64,000 bases of DNA from an uncultured Lachnospiraceae bacterium (GTDB lineage: Bacteria; Bacillota; Clostridia; Lachnospirales; Lachnospiraceae): assembly GCA_910588215.1 (NCBI GenBank), contig CAJUQJ010000008.1, positions 62,001 to 126,000 of the forward strand, read 5' to 3'. A program made the translations under genes and the position numbers. A model generated the notes under the pieces. It saw only the letters and a program-made list of their open reading frames with translations, was not told the DNA's origin and ran no database searches. Shown in pieces: positions 16,646-27,138 of the stretch (its first letter is position 1; each line of letters starts with the position of its first letter).

Positions 16646-18742
16646 TTAAATCAATGTATTGGCATCCAGGATCAGAGCTACTTCACCATCACCCAATACG
16701 GTTGCGCCGCTGATGATCTTACATTTGCTGACATACTTGCCCAACGGTTTGATTACGATCTCCTGCTGTCCAATCAGTTCATCTACTACCAGACCTGCCA
16801 GCTTATCGCCCTTCTTCACAATGACTACAACCATATTCTCTTCCGGATCCTTCTTACTCTCAATATCCAGGATCTCATTCAGACGAATCAACGGAATGAC
16901 AAGATCGCGCAGCTGGATCACTTCCTTAGCCTGCACAAGCTTTACGTCCTGCGGAGGAATATCCTCTATCGTCTGAATCGCGCCGAGAGAAATCGCATAT
17001 TTTTCGTTGCCGATATCCACCATAAGGGCCTGAATGATCGCCAGCGTCAAAGGCAGTCTTATGATCCAGGAACTTCCTTCTCCCAGCTTAGACTTTACTT
17101 CCACTTCGCCGCTCAAAGCCTCTATCTTGGATTTAACAACATCAAGGCCCACACCTCGGCCAGATACATCAGACACCACTTTAGCTGTAGAGAATCCTGC
17201 ATTAAACAACAGTTCGATGCTGTCTTTCTCGCTCATATTCTCGGCCTGCTCCGGTGTGATGACCCCACGCTCAATCGCTTTATTCCTGACTGCCTGCGTG
17301 TCAATACCGTTACCGTCGTCTCTTACTTCAATAACTACGTTATTACCATCCTGATAAGCGTCCAGGAAAATGGAACCAACTTCCGGCTTTCCTCTTTCCC
17401 TACGCACTTCCGCCGACTCTAAGCCATGATCCGCAGAGTTACGCAGAAGGTGCATCAGAGGATCTCCGATCTCATCTACCACGGTACGGTCGAGTTCTGT
17501 TTCCTCACCCGACATGTATAACTCCATCTTCTTGCCTAACTTCTTCTGCAAGTCACGTACCATACGGGGGAATTTGCTTACCGTACTCTCGATGGGAACC
17601 ATTCTCACCTTCATGACAGATTCATGGAGGGATGTGGTCACACTCTCCAGATATTCAATCTGCTCATTTACCGCTGTGCTGGAAGTTCCGGAAACAGTAG
17701 ATGCCGAAACAAGCGAATTCTTCGCAATAATCAGCTCACTCACCAGATTCATCAAAGTATCCAACTTCTCGATGTCAACTCTGACCGTTCTGTTCACAAC
17801 CGGTTTATTCGCCGCAGGTTTCTTCTCTTCAGCTTTCTTATTGCTTTTGGCCGGAACTGCGGGAGCCGGTACAGTTTGGGCAGGTGGTGCGACATGTTCT
17901 GCTGCTTCCTCCTGCTTCTCCTTCGTTTCCTGCACTTCCTCTGCGGAAACTTCCTGATCCGGATCAAAAACATCACCGAGCACATCCTGAATCTCTGATA
18001 CATTTTTCGCCGCAGCTATCACTTTATCCAACGAACTTCCGGTTACTACTACCAGACTGAAATCCAAACCGAACTTCTCATCCTCAATCTCCTGCGCCGG
18101 AGGATCGGAAACGATGATCTCGCCATCCTCCTCGATCGCCTTAAACACGAGAAAAGCTCTGGCTGCTTTCAAAATACACGTCTCCTGTATGCTGACTGTA
18201 AGCCCGTAAACATTCTGTCCCTGCTTGACCGCTTCTTTCAAAACGGCACGTTCACTGTCACCCAGTTTGATCTCCAACCATTTCTTACCTCCGGTCGCAG
18301 ATGCAATCTGGCTGGCAGCCGGTGCTTCTTCGGAAGACGACGATTCCGCTCCGTCTTTCCCTTCATTCATGATCTCATTGAGCTGTTTGATCAAAGGTTC
18401 GTTGTCATTCGTCCCTTCGTCTGCACTCTCACGAATATTCGTATTATATTCTTCCAACGCATCAAGGCACTGGAAAAGTACATCGATCATCTCTGCTTTC
18501 ACCTTGATATTACCGTTACGGACCTCAGAGAAAACATTTTCCATGTCATGGGTCAACGTCTGCATTCTCTTATAACCCATCGTCCCGGCCATTCCTTTCA
18601 GGGAATGTGCCGCACGGAAGATCTCATTGATCGTATCCATATTATCCGGTTCCTGCTCTAACATCAAGATCTGCGTATTCAGATTCTGCAAATGCTCATC
18701 TGTTTCATCAAGGAAAATTTCAAGATATTGACTAACGTCCAT
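16646..18742 (-). CDS. cheA: Chemotaxis histidine kinase CheA
   Basis: Autophosphorylates and passes phosphate to CheY and CheB. 698 residues with all five domains: P1 Hpt (phospho-site His46 in AAHSLKG), P2 response-regulator docking (about 155-250), an Ala/Pro/Glu linker, P3 dimerisation (about 320-380, beginning TVRVDIEKLDTLMNLVSEL), P4 ATPase (LMHLLRNSADHGLE, DDGNGID and GRGVGLDVV boxes) and a P5 CheW-like domain. It follows cheB with 1 bp between stop and start. Complete and normal. Confidence 0.97.
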   Translation of the reverse strand: MDVSQYLEIFLDETDEHLQNLNTQILMLEQEPDNMDTINEIFRAAHSLKGMAGTMGYKRMQTLTHDMENVFSEVRNGNIKVKAEMIDVLFQCLDALEEYNTNIRESADEGTNDNEPLIKQLNEIMNEGKDGAESSSSEEAPAASQIASATGGKKWLEIKLGDSERAVLKEAVKQGQNVYGLTVSIQETCILKAARAFLVFKAIEEDGEIIVSDPPAQEIEDEKFGLDFSLVVVTGSSLDKVIAAAKNVSEIQDVLGDVFDPDQEVSAEEVQETKEKQEEAAEHVAPPAQTVPAPAVPAKSNKKAEEKKPAANKPVVNRTVRVDIEKLDTLMNLVSELIIAKNSLVSASTVSGTSSTAVNEQIEYLESVTTSLHESVMKVRMVPIESTVSKFPRMVRDLQKKLGKKMELYMSGEETELDRTVVDEIGDPLMHLLRNSADHGLESAEVRRERGKPEVGSIFLDAYQDGNNVVIEVRDDGNGIDTQAVRNKAIERGVITPEQAENMSEKDSIELLFNAGFSTAKVVSDVSGRGVGLDVVKSKIEALSGEVEVKSKLGEGSSWIIRLPLTLAIIQALMVDIGNEKYAISLGAIQTIEDIPPQDVKLVQAKEVIQLRDLVIPLIRLNEILDIESKKDPEENMVVVIVKKGDKLAGLVVDELIGQQEIVIKPLGKYVSKCKIISGATVLGDGEVALILDANTLI

Positions 18743-18743
18743 A

Positions 18744-19817
18744 TTATTTTACCCCCACGTTCATAATAATTTCTTGTGCGATCTGTTCAAGCGGCACGAC
18801 CTGGTCTGTCACTCCGGCTTTTACAACGCTCTTTGGCATTCCATACACTGCGCATGTACTTTCTTCCTGCGCGATCACATGAATCTTCTTCCTTACCTTC
18901 AGATTCTTGATTCCCTGTGTACCATCAGCGCCCATACCGGTCATGACAACACAGACGATCTGATCATATTTGCTGTCTCTTAAAGATTCGTACATATAGT
19001 TGGCACAAGGCTTTACTCCTTCTCTCGAAGGTTCATCCGAATAATGAATGACATGTTTTCCACCTGAATATATTACATTTAAGTGTTTGCCGCCTCTGGC
19101 TATGTAGACCGTACCTGCCTCCAGCACATCACCTTCTGCCGCTTCCCTAACGGAGACCTCACTGAGCGTATCCAGCCTCTCTGCCAGAGATGCCGTGAAG
19201 CCGGCCGGCATATGCTGTACGATCACCACCGGTGCATTCAGCTTTCTCGGCAGTCTTGGAATCACTGACTGCAGCGCCTTGGGGCCTCCGGTGGAACTTG
19301 CCAGCGCCACCACCCTATTACCCATGGCTGCAGATGTATGTTTGCCGACCAGTCCCAATATTTTCTTGGACGCCTTCATATCCTCTGCCGTAAATATCTT
19401 ACTCTTAAAAGATGGAATTCTGGATTCGGCAACCGCTGCCAGAATCTCCAGCATCTTCCTCCTAAAATCGTCGCCTCTGCAGTCCATTGCATTATTCGGT
19501 TTATGAATAAAATCCAGTGCCCCCAGTTCCAGCGCATCCAACGTGGTCTTCGCACCTTCCCTGGTATCGGTACTGGCCATCATAACTCTCGCTGCAATCT
19601 TGCGGTCATGTAATTCTTTTAACAGCTCCAGACCATTCATCTGCGGCATATTAACATCCAGCACCACCGCATCGTATGTCTTCCTGCCCAGCAGCTCCAA
19701 AGCTTCTACACCATTGTTGGCTCTATCCTCTACGTGGAATCTGCTGTCGCTGTTTATTATATCACAAAGGACCCTTCTCATGAGTGCAGAGTCATCAACA
19801 ACCAGTATTTTTTTCAT
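18744..19817 (-). CDS. cheB: Chemotaxis methylesterase / response regulator CheB
   Basis: Removes methyl groups from receptor glutamates when phosphorylated. The receiver domain has the acidic pocket DDS at residues 8-10 and phospho-acceptor Asp54 in VLDVNMP. The esterase domain has the catalytic Ser in ASSTGGPKAL, His in QHMPAGF and Asp in MTGMGADG. 357 residues. The methyltransferase CheR is not in this window. GGGAGG precedes the ATG; cheA follows immediately. Confidence 0.96.
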   Translation of the reverse strand: MKKILVVDDSALMRRVLCDIINSDSRFHVEDRANNGVEALELLGRKTYDAVVLDVNMPQMNGLELLKELHDRKIAARVMMASTDTREGAKTTLDALELGALDFIHKPNNAMDCRGDDFRRKMLEILAAVAESRIPSFKSKIFTAEDMKASKKILGLVGKHTSAAMGNRVVALASSTGGPKALQSVIPRLPRKLNAPVVIVQHMPAGFTASLAERLDTLSEVSVREAAEGDVLEAGTVYIARGGKHLNVIYSGGKHVIHYSDEPSREGVKPCANYMYESLRDSKYDQIVCVVMTGMGADGTQGIKNLKVRKKIHVIAQEESTCAVYGMPKSVVKAGVTDQVVPLEQIAQEIIMNVGVK

Positions 19818-19837
19818 GGTGAATACCTCCCGTCTGT

Positions 19838-20587
19838 CTACCAGTTCTTCTTCTGCTTTCTAAGCGTTTTACGCTCAGCATCAAAAATATATTTAATGAT
19901 CTCCTCCCTTTCTTCCGTATCCACATTAATATACTGAATCCTATGTTCATAGGAACCTGAACGGTTTTCTATTTCCTTAACGGATAATACTTTCCCGATA
20001 AGACTGTATTCCTTCTCTTCCTTATCCACCAACAGTCTATACCTGCACATGATCAAGCTGTCCACCTCGTATGCGTAATCTGCCACAAAGCGAAGTCCGC
20101 CTCCGCTGATATCTACTATCACACTATCCTTAAGAGGTAATTCCGGCACCTTTCTCTTAATCTGCCCCGTCTCCGCAAGCTTTACTTCATCCGTCTCAAG
20201 CGGCCTTGATGCCATCTCCAACGCACAGCTGAGACGATAGTATTCTCTTCTTTGATATTTACGGAGATTACTTGTCAGATCCATCACCAAAACAAACACA
20301 TTCTTATCCTTATAGCGGTCCACGACCCTGGCGTAACACTGATAAAGTCCCATCTCGGTGAAAAAGTAAAGATCGTATTCGCCATCTACCGGCAGTGTAA
20401 CGACTCTTGCCTTCTCCATCGGCATAAGAATCTCTATCCGGTCTTCCGAAAGAATATCCAGCACCTTGCTCTGATAGCCTTTCCCCCCTGTTCTGACCTC
20501 GTCTCCTTCGTCCAGCTCCAGATGCTCCATTTCCTGCAAGTCCACACGACAGCCTGGAACTACATATTTTCCCAAAAGATTTGCCAT
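19838..20587 (-). CDS. ycgR: Flagellar brake protein, YcgR/PilZ family
   Basis: Probable cyclic-di-GMP effector acting on the motor. The N-terminal YcgR-like domain is followed by a PilZ domain with RREYYRLS (the RxxxR c-di-GMP motif) and DISGGGLRF (D/NxSxxG). 249 residues from the ATG at 20587, which has AGGAGG 6 nt upstream; the upstream ATG at 20608 lacks a site. Located between flhG and cheB, the place of the Bacillus ylxI/ycgR-type gene in many clostridia. Both ligand-binding motifs are intact. Confidence 0.85.
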   Translation of the reverse strand: MANLLGKYVVPGCRVDLQEMEHLELDEGDEVRTGGKGYQSKVLDILSEDRIEILMPMEKARVVTLPVDGEYDLYFFTEMGLYQCYARVVDRYKDKNVFVLVMDLTSNLRKYQRREYYRLSCALEMASRPLETDEVKLAETGQIKRKVPELPLKDSVIVDISGGGLRFVADYAYEVDSLIMCRYRLLVDKEEKEYSLIGKVLSVKEIENRSGSYEHRIQYINVDTEEREEIIKYIFDAERKTLRKQKKNW

Positions 20588-20674
20588 GTTATCCTCCTCT
20601 CCGGGCATTTTGTCATGCCACAGATCCTATTCTCTATCATGATGTTCTTTCATAACAGTCCGCTTACTTTCTCT

Positions 20675-21550
20675 CTATCTTTTACCTATGATATGAGAGA
20701 AAAACGCCGCCATTCCACGTTTCGTCAAATCCCTGTTCAATTCCTTGTTCATTAGTTTTGCCGCCAAAGCTTCATAGGCAAGGGAAGCCTTGGCGCGTGG
20801 ATTATCTAAAGAGACCGGCATCTGCTGCATGACGGCTTTGGCCAGCTGCTGATCTTGGGGAATCATACCCAGATAGGTGATAGGTACCCTTAAATACCGT
20901 ACTACCACTGCCTTCAGCTTGGAAAACAACGCTTCCGCCTCTGTCTCGTTGACTACCTTATTGGCGATCACCTTCACTGATGTCGTTTCGCTGGAATATC
21001 TCGGATGTCTGTTCAACGCTTTAAGCAGCGAGTAAGAATCCGTAATGGAAGTCGGCTCCGGTGTCGTAACAAGCAGAATCTCACCGCTTGCCACCAGAAA
21101 TTCCAATACGGCATCAGATATACCGGCGCCGGTATCTATGATGATCGTATCCGCCATCTCATCCAGCTGTACCAGATTCTGTACGATGTAATTCAGATAA
21201 TCCCTGCTCAGGTTAGACATACCCGCTATACCGGAGCCTCCTGAGATAAACCCCACATCCATCGGTCCCCAGGTAATGATATCCTTAATATTCTTCCCCT
21301 GGTAGATCAGATCACACAAGTTATGCTTCGGTACGGCTCCGAACATAATCTCAATATTCGCCAAGCCGAAATCCGCATCCAGTATGATAACTTTCTGTCC
21401 CATCTTCCTAAATTGTATCGCCAGATTGATCGCCGTATTGGATTTACCAACACCGCCCTTACCGCTTGTAACAGTGATCACTCTTGCCAAAGGTGTGTGC
21501 GGCTGACTGTTTGCCTTGATTATATTCCTTAATTGTTCAGCCTGATCCAT
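20675..21550 (-). CDS. flhG: Flagellum number regulator FlhG (YlxH, MinD-like ATPase)
   Basis: MinD/ParA-type ATPase that stimulates the FlhF GTPase and sets flagellar number and placement. 291 residues with the N-terminal DQAEQLRNI motif (the DQAxxLR activator of FlhF), the deviant Walker A SGKGGVGKS at 29-37, Walker B-like IILDADFGLANI and IIDTGAG. It follows flhF by 12 bp. A C-terminal amphipathic helix would bind the membrane. Confidence 0.94.
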   Translation of the reverse strand: MDQAEQLRNIIKANSQPHTPLARVITVTSGKGGVGKSNTAINLAIQFRKMGQKVIILDADFGLANIEIMFGAVPKHNLCDLIYQGKNIKDIITWGPMDVGFISGGSGIAGMSNLSRDYLNYIVQNLVQLDEMADTIIIDTGAGISDAVLEFLVASGEILLVTTPEPTSITDSYSLLKALNRHPRYSSETTSVKVIANKVVNETEAEALFSKLKAVVVRYLRVPITYLGMIPQDQQLAKAVMQQMPVSLDNPRAKASLAYEALAAKLMNKELNRDLTKRGMAAFFSHIIGKR

Positions 21551-21562
21551 CAGCCTTCCTCC

Positions 21563-22786
21563 TTAGTTCTTTCCTCCAAGCAGTTTCTTGACCGTACTCT
21601 GTGGATTAAACTCCTCGATATCGTCAGGAACATTCTGTCCGTACGTCACATAGGACAAAGATGCCCCTGTATACAGTTTCAGATTCAGTAAATTCCCAAG
21701 CGTAGTTGTCTCATCGAGTTTCGTAAAGATCAGTTTGTAATCCGCTATTTCTTTATAAGAATCTGCGATGCTGACCAAATCCCGATATTTCGTCGTGGCA
21801 CTCAGAACCAGATAGACTTCTTTATCCACCTTACCGTCTACAGAGTGGATAAAGCTGCCCATACTCTCTTTCTGTGTCGTATTCTGATGTGAATGCCCTG
21901 CCGTATCGACCAGAATATAATCATAATCCTTAAAGTCTTCCATTGCCTTACCTACTTCTTCCACCGTGTAGATGATACGGAAAGGCACCTCCAAAATATT
22001 CGCATAAATACGCAGCTGCTCCGCCGCGGCGATCCGGTAGGTATCTGCTGTCAGCAGCGCGACTTTCTTCTTCTGATCCACTCTGAATATGGATGCAAGC
22101 TTGGCGATCGTAGTCGTTTTGCCAACCCCTGTCGGTCCGATAAAAAAAACGATCTTAATATCATTTTCCGCTGGCGTAATGCAATCCGGTTTCCCGAACT
22201 TGAGGATCATCTTCTGATAAATATTGGCCAGCGCATAATCAAATGGCATATTTGGTTTGTTGATCTGTCCGATCTCGTCGATGATCTCACTGGCATATTT
22301 CTCATCTACTTCATTATCCAGCATCGTATCATGGAGCAGCTTCATGAATCTGTCAATCTCGGTCTCTTCTTTCGGCTCCTCCCGACTTTCTTCCTTTTTG
22401 TCCTCTTTCTCTTTCTCCTCCTCCGGCTTCTGTAATTGCTGTTCCAGCAAAGACTGCAGGCTGTCTAATTTCTCTTCGATCGCACTGCTCTCTTTCTTAG
22501 GCTTCTCTTCCATAGTTTCCGGTGCTGCCGGCGCCGGTATGACAGGCGTCTCTTTTGACTGGCTGGATGCTATAACGTCATTGATCGCTGATACGGCAGC
22601 CGTATACTTCTCATTCTCTTCTTCCAAGGCCACCGTCACTTCCACCGTATGCGGTTTCAGGAAGGCAAACAACCCTTTAGCCTTAATGTCCTTGACATTC
22701 ATGACTACAACGCCCTCACCTAATTCCTTTTTGGCGTTGGCTATCGCTTCATTTTCTGTTCTTGCCGTAAATTTCTTGATAATCAT
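21563..22786 (-). CDS. flhF: Flagellar biosynthesis GTPase FlhF (SRP-type)
   Basis: Signal-recognition-type GTPase that places flagella. 407 residues: a basic B domain at the N-terminus, a long Glu/Lys-rich linker (about 85-145), an N domain and a G domain with GPTGVGKTTT at 217-226, DTAGHSHQN (G3) and TKLDE (G4). Its ATG shares one base with the flhA stop (TAATG), so it should be translationally coupled to flhA. Normal content. Confidence 0.95.
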   Translation of the reverse strand: MIIKKFTARTENEAIANAKKELGEGVVVMNVKDIKAKGLFAFLKPHTVEVTVALEEENEKYTAAVSAINDVIASSQSKETPVIPAPAAPETMEEKPKKESSAIEEKLDSLQSLLEQQLQKPEEEKEKEDKKEESREEPKEETEIDRFMKLLHDTMLDNEVDEKYASEIIDEIGQINKPNMPFDYALANIYQKMILKFGKPDCITPAENDIKIVFFIGPTGVGKTTTIAKLASIFRVDQKKKVALLTADTYRIAAAEQLRIYANILEVPFRIIYTVEEVGKAMEDFKDYDYILVDTAGHSHQNTTQKESMGSFIHSVDGKVDKEVYLVLSATTKYRDLVSIADSYKEIADYKLIFTKLDETTTLGNLLNLKLYTGASLSYVTYGQNVPDDIEEFNPQSTVKKLLGGKN

Positions 22787-24828
22787 TATGCTGTCACCAT
22801 CCCAACAGACTGTAATTCAATATTGGATTCTACTTCGTTATATGATACAACGACCAGATCCTTGTAATAATCTTCCGTCAGTTTCTTAAAATATACTCTC
22901 ACAATGGGCGAGGTAATGACTACCGGCATCTTACCCAGATCTTCCAGTTTCTTCGTCTCTACACCCACTGAATCCATGATCGCCCTGGTCTTGTTTGGAT
23001 CCAGTGTCAGATAAGCTCCCTGCTCCGTCTGTTTCACACTGCCCATGATCTCCTGTTCCAGCTTGGGATCCAGCGTCACAACGCTTGTCGTCTCATTGGG
23101 CGGGAAGAACTTATTGGATATCGCCCGTTTGAGACTCTGTCTGACATACTCTGTCAGGATATCTGTATCCCTTGTGGTCGTCGCATAGTCGGCAAGTGTC
23201 TCAAAAATACTCAACAGATCCCTGATCGATATTCCTTCTCTCAGCAGATTCTGTAATACCTTCTGGATCTCACCAAGCCCAAGCAGCTTCGGCACCAGTT
23301 CTTCCACCAAAGAGGGGTTGGACTCCCGCAGATTGTTGACAAGATTCTGGACGTCCTGTCTTGTCAGCAGTTCGGCTATGTACTGCCTGATGATCTCCGT
23401 CAAATGTGTCGCTATGATAGATGGCGGGTCTACTACAGTGTATCCCATGCTCTCCGCCCGTTCTCTCTGTCCTTCCGTGATCCAGATCGCCGGCAGATGG
23501 AAAGAAGGCTCGAAAGTAGGAATACCGGCGATCTCCTCCTCAACATATCCTGGGTTCATCGCCATATAATGGTCAAACAAGATCTCACCCTCACTGACCT
23601 GTACGCCTTTGATCTTAATAATATATTGGTTTGGATTCAGCTGTATATTATCACGAAGGCGGATGATCGGAACTACAGTACCGAGTTCAAGCGCAATCTG
23701 GCGCCTGATCATAACAACACGGTCTAATAAGTCACCGCCCTGATTCACATCCGCAAGCGGTATGATACCATAGCCAAACTCGAGTTCAATGGGATCCACC
23801 TGCAACAACGATGTAACATTCTCCGGCTGCCTGATCTCTTCGGCCGCCGCCTCCTCCTCATCAGCTTCGTGTTCAATCTCTGCCGTCTCGATCGTACCTG
23901 CCATAATTCTTCCGGCCACAATAAACACCATTCCCATACCCACAAACACTACGGAATTGAGTGGTGTGACAATACCAAGGCCTGCCATGACCGCACCCAC
24001 CAGATACAAAACCTTTGGCACACCAAACAGCTGGCCGATCAGCACCGTACCAAAATCAGCATCCTTAGACCCTTTCGTCACCAGAATACCGGTTGACAGA
24101 GAAATCAGCAGGGAAGGAATCTGGCTTACCAGACCGTCACCGATCGTCAAGATCGTGAAAGTCGACAAAGCCTCATTTAACTCCATCCCCTGCCGCAGTA
24201 CTCCCATCGTAATACCGCCAATGATATTGATCACCGTAATGAAGAGACCTGCCGCCGCATCTCCTTTAACATACTTTACGGCACCGTCCATGGAACCGAA
24301 GAAGCTGGCCTCCTCCTGTATCTTCTCACGACGTCTCTTCGCCTCTGCATCGTTGATCGCGCCGGTATTTAAGTCTGCGTCGATAGCCATCTGCTTACCA
24401 GGCATCGCATCCAGCGTAAATCTCGCCGTAACTTCAGCCACACGCTCGGAACCTTTATTGATGATCATGAACTGTACAATGATCAGAATGATAAAGACGA
24501 TACAGCCGACAACGATATCATTGCCGCCCACGTATTGTCCAAAAGTCCGGACCACGTTACCGGGATTGCCGGTCGTCAGGATCAGCTTGGTCGAAGAGAC
24601 ATTCAGAGCGATCCTGAATACCGTTGTAAAAAGCAGAATCGTCGGGAAGTACGACATGTTCAGCACTTCATTGGCAAACATACAGCCAAATAGAACCGTA
24701 AATGCCACTGCAATATTACATGCCAGCAATACATCCAGAAGTCCCGCAGGAACAGACACGATCAACATGATAAACGCGGCAAGTACATATGCGGCTACAC
24801 CCAGATCAGCCTTCCTCAGTTTTCCCAT
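22786..24828 (-). CDS. flhA: Flagellar export gate protein FlhA
   Basis: Integral membrane component of the flagellar type III export gate; uses proton motive force and docks substrate-chaperone complexes. 680 residues: about eight membrane segments in the first ~320, the conserved FHIPEP-type loop with DAMPGKQMAIDADLN, then a cytoplasmic domain of four subdomains. The ATG at 24828 (MGKLRKADLG) is preferred to 24873; GGAG lies 11 nt upstream. Lies between flhB and flhF. Confidence 0.96.
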   Translation of the reverse strand: MGKLRKADLGVAAYVLAAFIMLIVSVPAGLLDVLLACNIAVAFTVLFGCMFANEVLNMSYFPTILLFTTVFRIALNVSSTKLILTTGNPGNVVRTFGQYVGGNDIVVGCIVFIILIIVQFMIINKGSERVAEVTARFTLDAMPGKQMAIDADLNTGAINDAEAKRRREKIQEEASFFGSMDGAVKYVKGDAAAGLFITVINIIGGITMGVLRQGMELNEALSTFTILTIGDGLVSQIPSLLISLSTGILVTKGSKDADFGTVLIGQLFGVPKVLYLVGAVMAGLGIVTPLNSVVFVGMGMVFIVAGRIMAGTIETAEIEHEADEEEAAAEEIRQPENVTSLLQVDPIELEFGYGIIPLADVNQGGDLLDRVVMIRRQIALELGTVVPIIRLRDNIQLNPNQYIIKIKGVQVSEGEILFDHYMAMNPGYVEEEIAGIPTFEPSFHLPAIWITEGQRERAESMGYTVVDPPSIIATHLTEIIRQYIAELLTRQDVQNLVNNLRESNPSLVEELVPKLLGLGEIQKVLQNLLREGISIRDLLSIFETLADYATTTRDTDILTEYVRQSLKRAISNKFFPPNETTSVVTLDPKLEQEIMGSVKQTEQGAYLTLDPNKTRAIMDSVGVETKKLEDLGKMPVVITSPIVRVYFKKLTEDYYKDLVVVSYNEVESNIELQSVGMVTA

Positions 24829-24909
24829 GACTGCTTTTTCTCCTTTCCATTCCCTATTCGGTATGCTCAGCACTGCTCGTGCGCAGAAGCATCCGGTCGG
24901 TGTTCTTTT

Positions 24910-26022
24910 CTATACTTTACCCTGCAGATGATATACAAAGGCCAGAACCTCGGCCACCGCCTGATACAGTTCCGGCGGCACTACACTGCCGATATCTACA
25001 TTGGCGTACAACATACGTGCAAGTGGTTTATTTTCTACGATCTCTATATGATTTTCTTTGGCTGACTCCTTGATCTTCTGTGCCAGATAATCCGCTCCTT
25101 TGGCGACAACATAAGGCGCGTCATAGAGTTCCGGATCATACTTGATCGCCACCGCATAATGCGTCGGATTCGTGATGACCACATCCGCCTGCGGAAGCTG
25201 CTGCATCATACGACGTCTTGATGCCTCCTGCATTCTCTGCCGCTGTTTGCCCTTGATCTGCGGATCACCTTCCTGATTCTTATACTCGTCTTTGACTTCC
25301 TGCTTGGTCATCTTCATATCCTTCTTGAACTTCACCTTCTGGTAAATATAGTCTGCCAGGGCAATGATCATATAGAAAAGTGATATACGCATCCCAAGAT
25401 TCACCACCAGCTGACCAATCTGCAGGATCCCCTGATTCAAAGACATATCATAAAACAGGAACAGTGGCGGCATATTATCCTTAAGATAAGAATAAACAAC
25501 ATATGCGATCAACCCGATCTTAAGAATAGACTTCACCAACTCTACCAGTGAATTGATGGAAAAAAAACGCTTAAAACCATTGACCGGATTCAATTTATTG
25601 AATTTGGGCTGCAGGGGTTTTGTCGTAGGACTCCATTTTACCTGAATCAAATTCGTTGCAAATGCCACCAGAAATCCCACTGCCAGAAAAGGAGCCATCG
25701 TCACCAGAATGCGGAGCATTGCACTCACAAAAACTGTATTGATCGTGTTCTCCGGTATAAAACCGTCATACAACTTAATATATTCCGGTATCCTGGAATA
25801 AACATCATACATATTTCCCACAAAGAAGGTGCCCATATATTCAATCCAGAAAGAAAGCAGTATGAAGAACGCAAGCAGTTCGAATGCACTGGTCACTTCC
25901 TTGCTCTTAGCAACCTGACCTTCCTTACGGGCATCCGACAGCTTCTTGGAAGTAGGTTCTTCTGTCTTCTCTCCTCCCGGTCCGTCCTTGGCAAAAAACT
26001 GAAGATCATATTTCAGGATCAC
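24910..26022 (-). CDS. flhB: Flagellar export switch protein FlhB
   Basis: Membrane protein that switches export specificity from hook to filament subunits. 370 residues: N-terminal EEPTSKKLSDARKEGQVAKS, four membrane segments and a cytoplasmic domain with the autocleavage motif NPTH at 285-288. GTG start at 26022 overlaps the fliR stop by 4 bp. FliK (37.1 kb) is its hook-length partner. Complete. Confidence 0.96.
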   Translation of the reverse strand: MILKYDLQFFAKDGPGGEKTEEPTSKKLSDARKEGQVAKSKEVTSAFELLAFFILLSFWIEYMGTFFVGNMYDVYSRIPEYIKLYDGFIPENTINTVFVSAMLRILVTMAPFLAVGFLVAFATNLIQVKWSPTTKPLQPKFNKLNPVNGFKRFFSINSLVELVKSILKIGLIAYVVYSYLKDNMPPLFLFYDMSLNQGILQIGQLVVNLGMRISLFYMIIALADYIYQKVKFKKDMKMTKQEVKDEYKNQEGDPQIKGKQRQRMQEASRRRMMQQLPQADVVITNPTHYAVAIKYDPELYDAPYVVAKGADYLAQKIKESAKENHIEIVENKPLARMLYANVDIGSVVPPELYQAVAEVLAFVYHLQGKV

Positions 26023-26798
26023 GTCATTCCCTCCACAAAGGATACGATCATCCCCTTCATCCCTTCAAACACATAGTCAGCTGCACTCGGCAGCATCCTG
26101 ACTGTAAGAAACAAAATTCCCAAACCTATCAACACCTTAAGCTGTATACCGACGGCAAACATATTAAGCTGCGGGGATACCTTGGCCAAAATACCCAGAA
26201 TACTGTTCAGGAGTATCATCGTACAGAAGATCGGAAGGATGATCCGAAACCCCATTACCAGATAATTTCCCATAAAGGTGGTCACGGACTCTAAAAGCGC
26301 CTCCGTCTTAAACACCGCTCCGTTAACAGGAATCAATGTAAAGCTGTCTATCAGAGCAAGCAGCAGATATTGATACATCCCTGTGATCATTAAAAATAAA
26401 GTGAAAATATATTGATAAAACACCCCGGTAAAGGTAGCCTGCTGCCTTGTCGCCGGATCCATCAGGGAAACCATGGAAATACCGATCTCCATATCAGCTA
26501 TGCTGCCGGCCAGAGAAGTGACTGTCGAACAGATCTGTGCTCCCCAGCCGATCAGGAAACCGGTCAATGCCTCCTTCATAACGATGACAGCATACCCAAG
26601 CAGCGTACTATAAACTACCTCGTTGCGCTCAACTCCCGTAAAGACCAGATAACTCAGGAATATACTGAAGCCGATCCGAATCATTCTGGGTGTGTTACTC
26701 ATGGAAAAGAACGGTGCCGCATAAACAAAACATGTGATCCGCACGAGAACGAGCAAGAAGTACTCTAAATCTGCATAGGTAAAGGTAATATCTATCAT
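26019..26798 (-). CDS. fliR: Flagellar export protein FliR
   Basis: Part of the FliP5-FliQ4-FliR1 export channel. 259 residues, about six membrane segments, with the conserved central GLQ-like region replaced here by GWGAQICSTVTSLAGSIADMEIG. ATG at 26798 after GGGGGTGCAAGT; the ATG at 26828 has no site. Ends in a 4-bp overlap with flhB. Confidence 0.94.
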   Translation of the reverse strand: MIDITFTYADLEYFLLVLVRITCFVYAAPFFSMSNTPRMIRIGFSIFLSYLVFTGVERNEVVYSTLLGYAVIVMKEALTGFLIGWGAQICSTVTSLAGSIADMEIGISMVSLMDPATRQQATFTGVFYQYIFTLFLMITGMYQYLLLALIDSFTLIPVNGAVFKTEALLESVTTFMGNYLVMGFRIILPIFCTMILLNSILGILAKVSPQLNMFAVGIQLKVLIGLGILFLTVRMLPSAADYVFEGMKGMIVSFVEGMT

Positions 26799-26837
26799 AC
26801 TTGCACCCCCATGTCTTCTCCGACACAAACACCCATG

Positions 26838-27107
26838 CTATCTGATATAAACATTAAAGTCAGACCATAAATTGGTCATAAACTCCACCATGTTATTCAT
26901 GATCCAATGTCCCATAACGATCAGAGCCAGAAATATGGCCAGAATCTTCGGAACAAAAGTGAGCGTCTGTTCCTGGATGGACGTAACTGTCTGAAAAATA
27001 CTGACTAGCAGACCTACACACAACGACACCAGCAAAAGTGGCGCCGCACATTTAATGATCGTATAGATTGCCGTTGAGGCAATGGCTGTGACGTCATCTA
27101 TTACCAT
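26838..27107 (-). CDS. fliQ: Flagellar export protein FliQ
   Basis: Small export-channel subunit. 89 residues with two membrane helices and the family pattern LLVSLCVGLLVSIFQTVTSIQEQTL, then FVPKILAI. Sits between fliP and fliR as in nearly all flagellar operons. Confidence 0.95.
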   Translation of the reverse strand: MVIDDVTAIASTAIYTIIKCAAPLLLVSLCVGLLVSIFQTVTSIQEQTLTFVPKILAIFLALIVMGHWIMNNMVEFMTNLWSDFNVYIR

Positions 27108-27138
27108 ATCCGCCCTTCCTTTCCCAGATACTTAACGC

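Noticed and set aside
23789..24931. Long plus-strand open frame (380 codons) opposite flhA
   Set aside because: Shadow of flhA codon usage; composition (Ser/Thr/Pro/Ile) has no protein-like pattern and no ribosome site or operon context.
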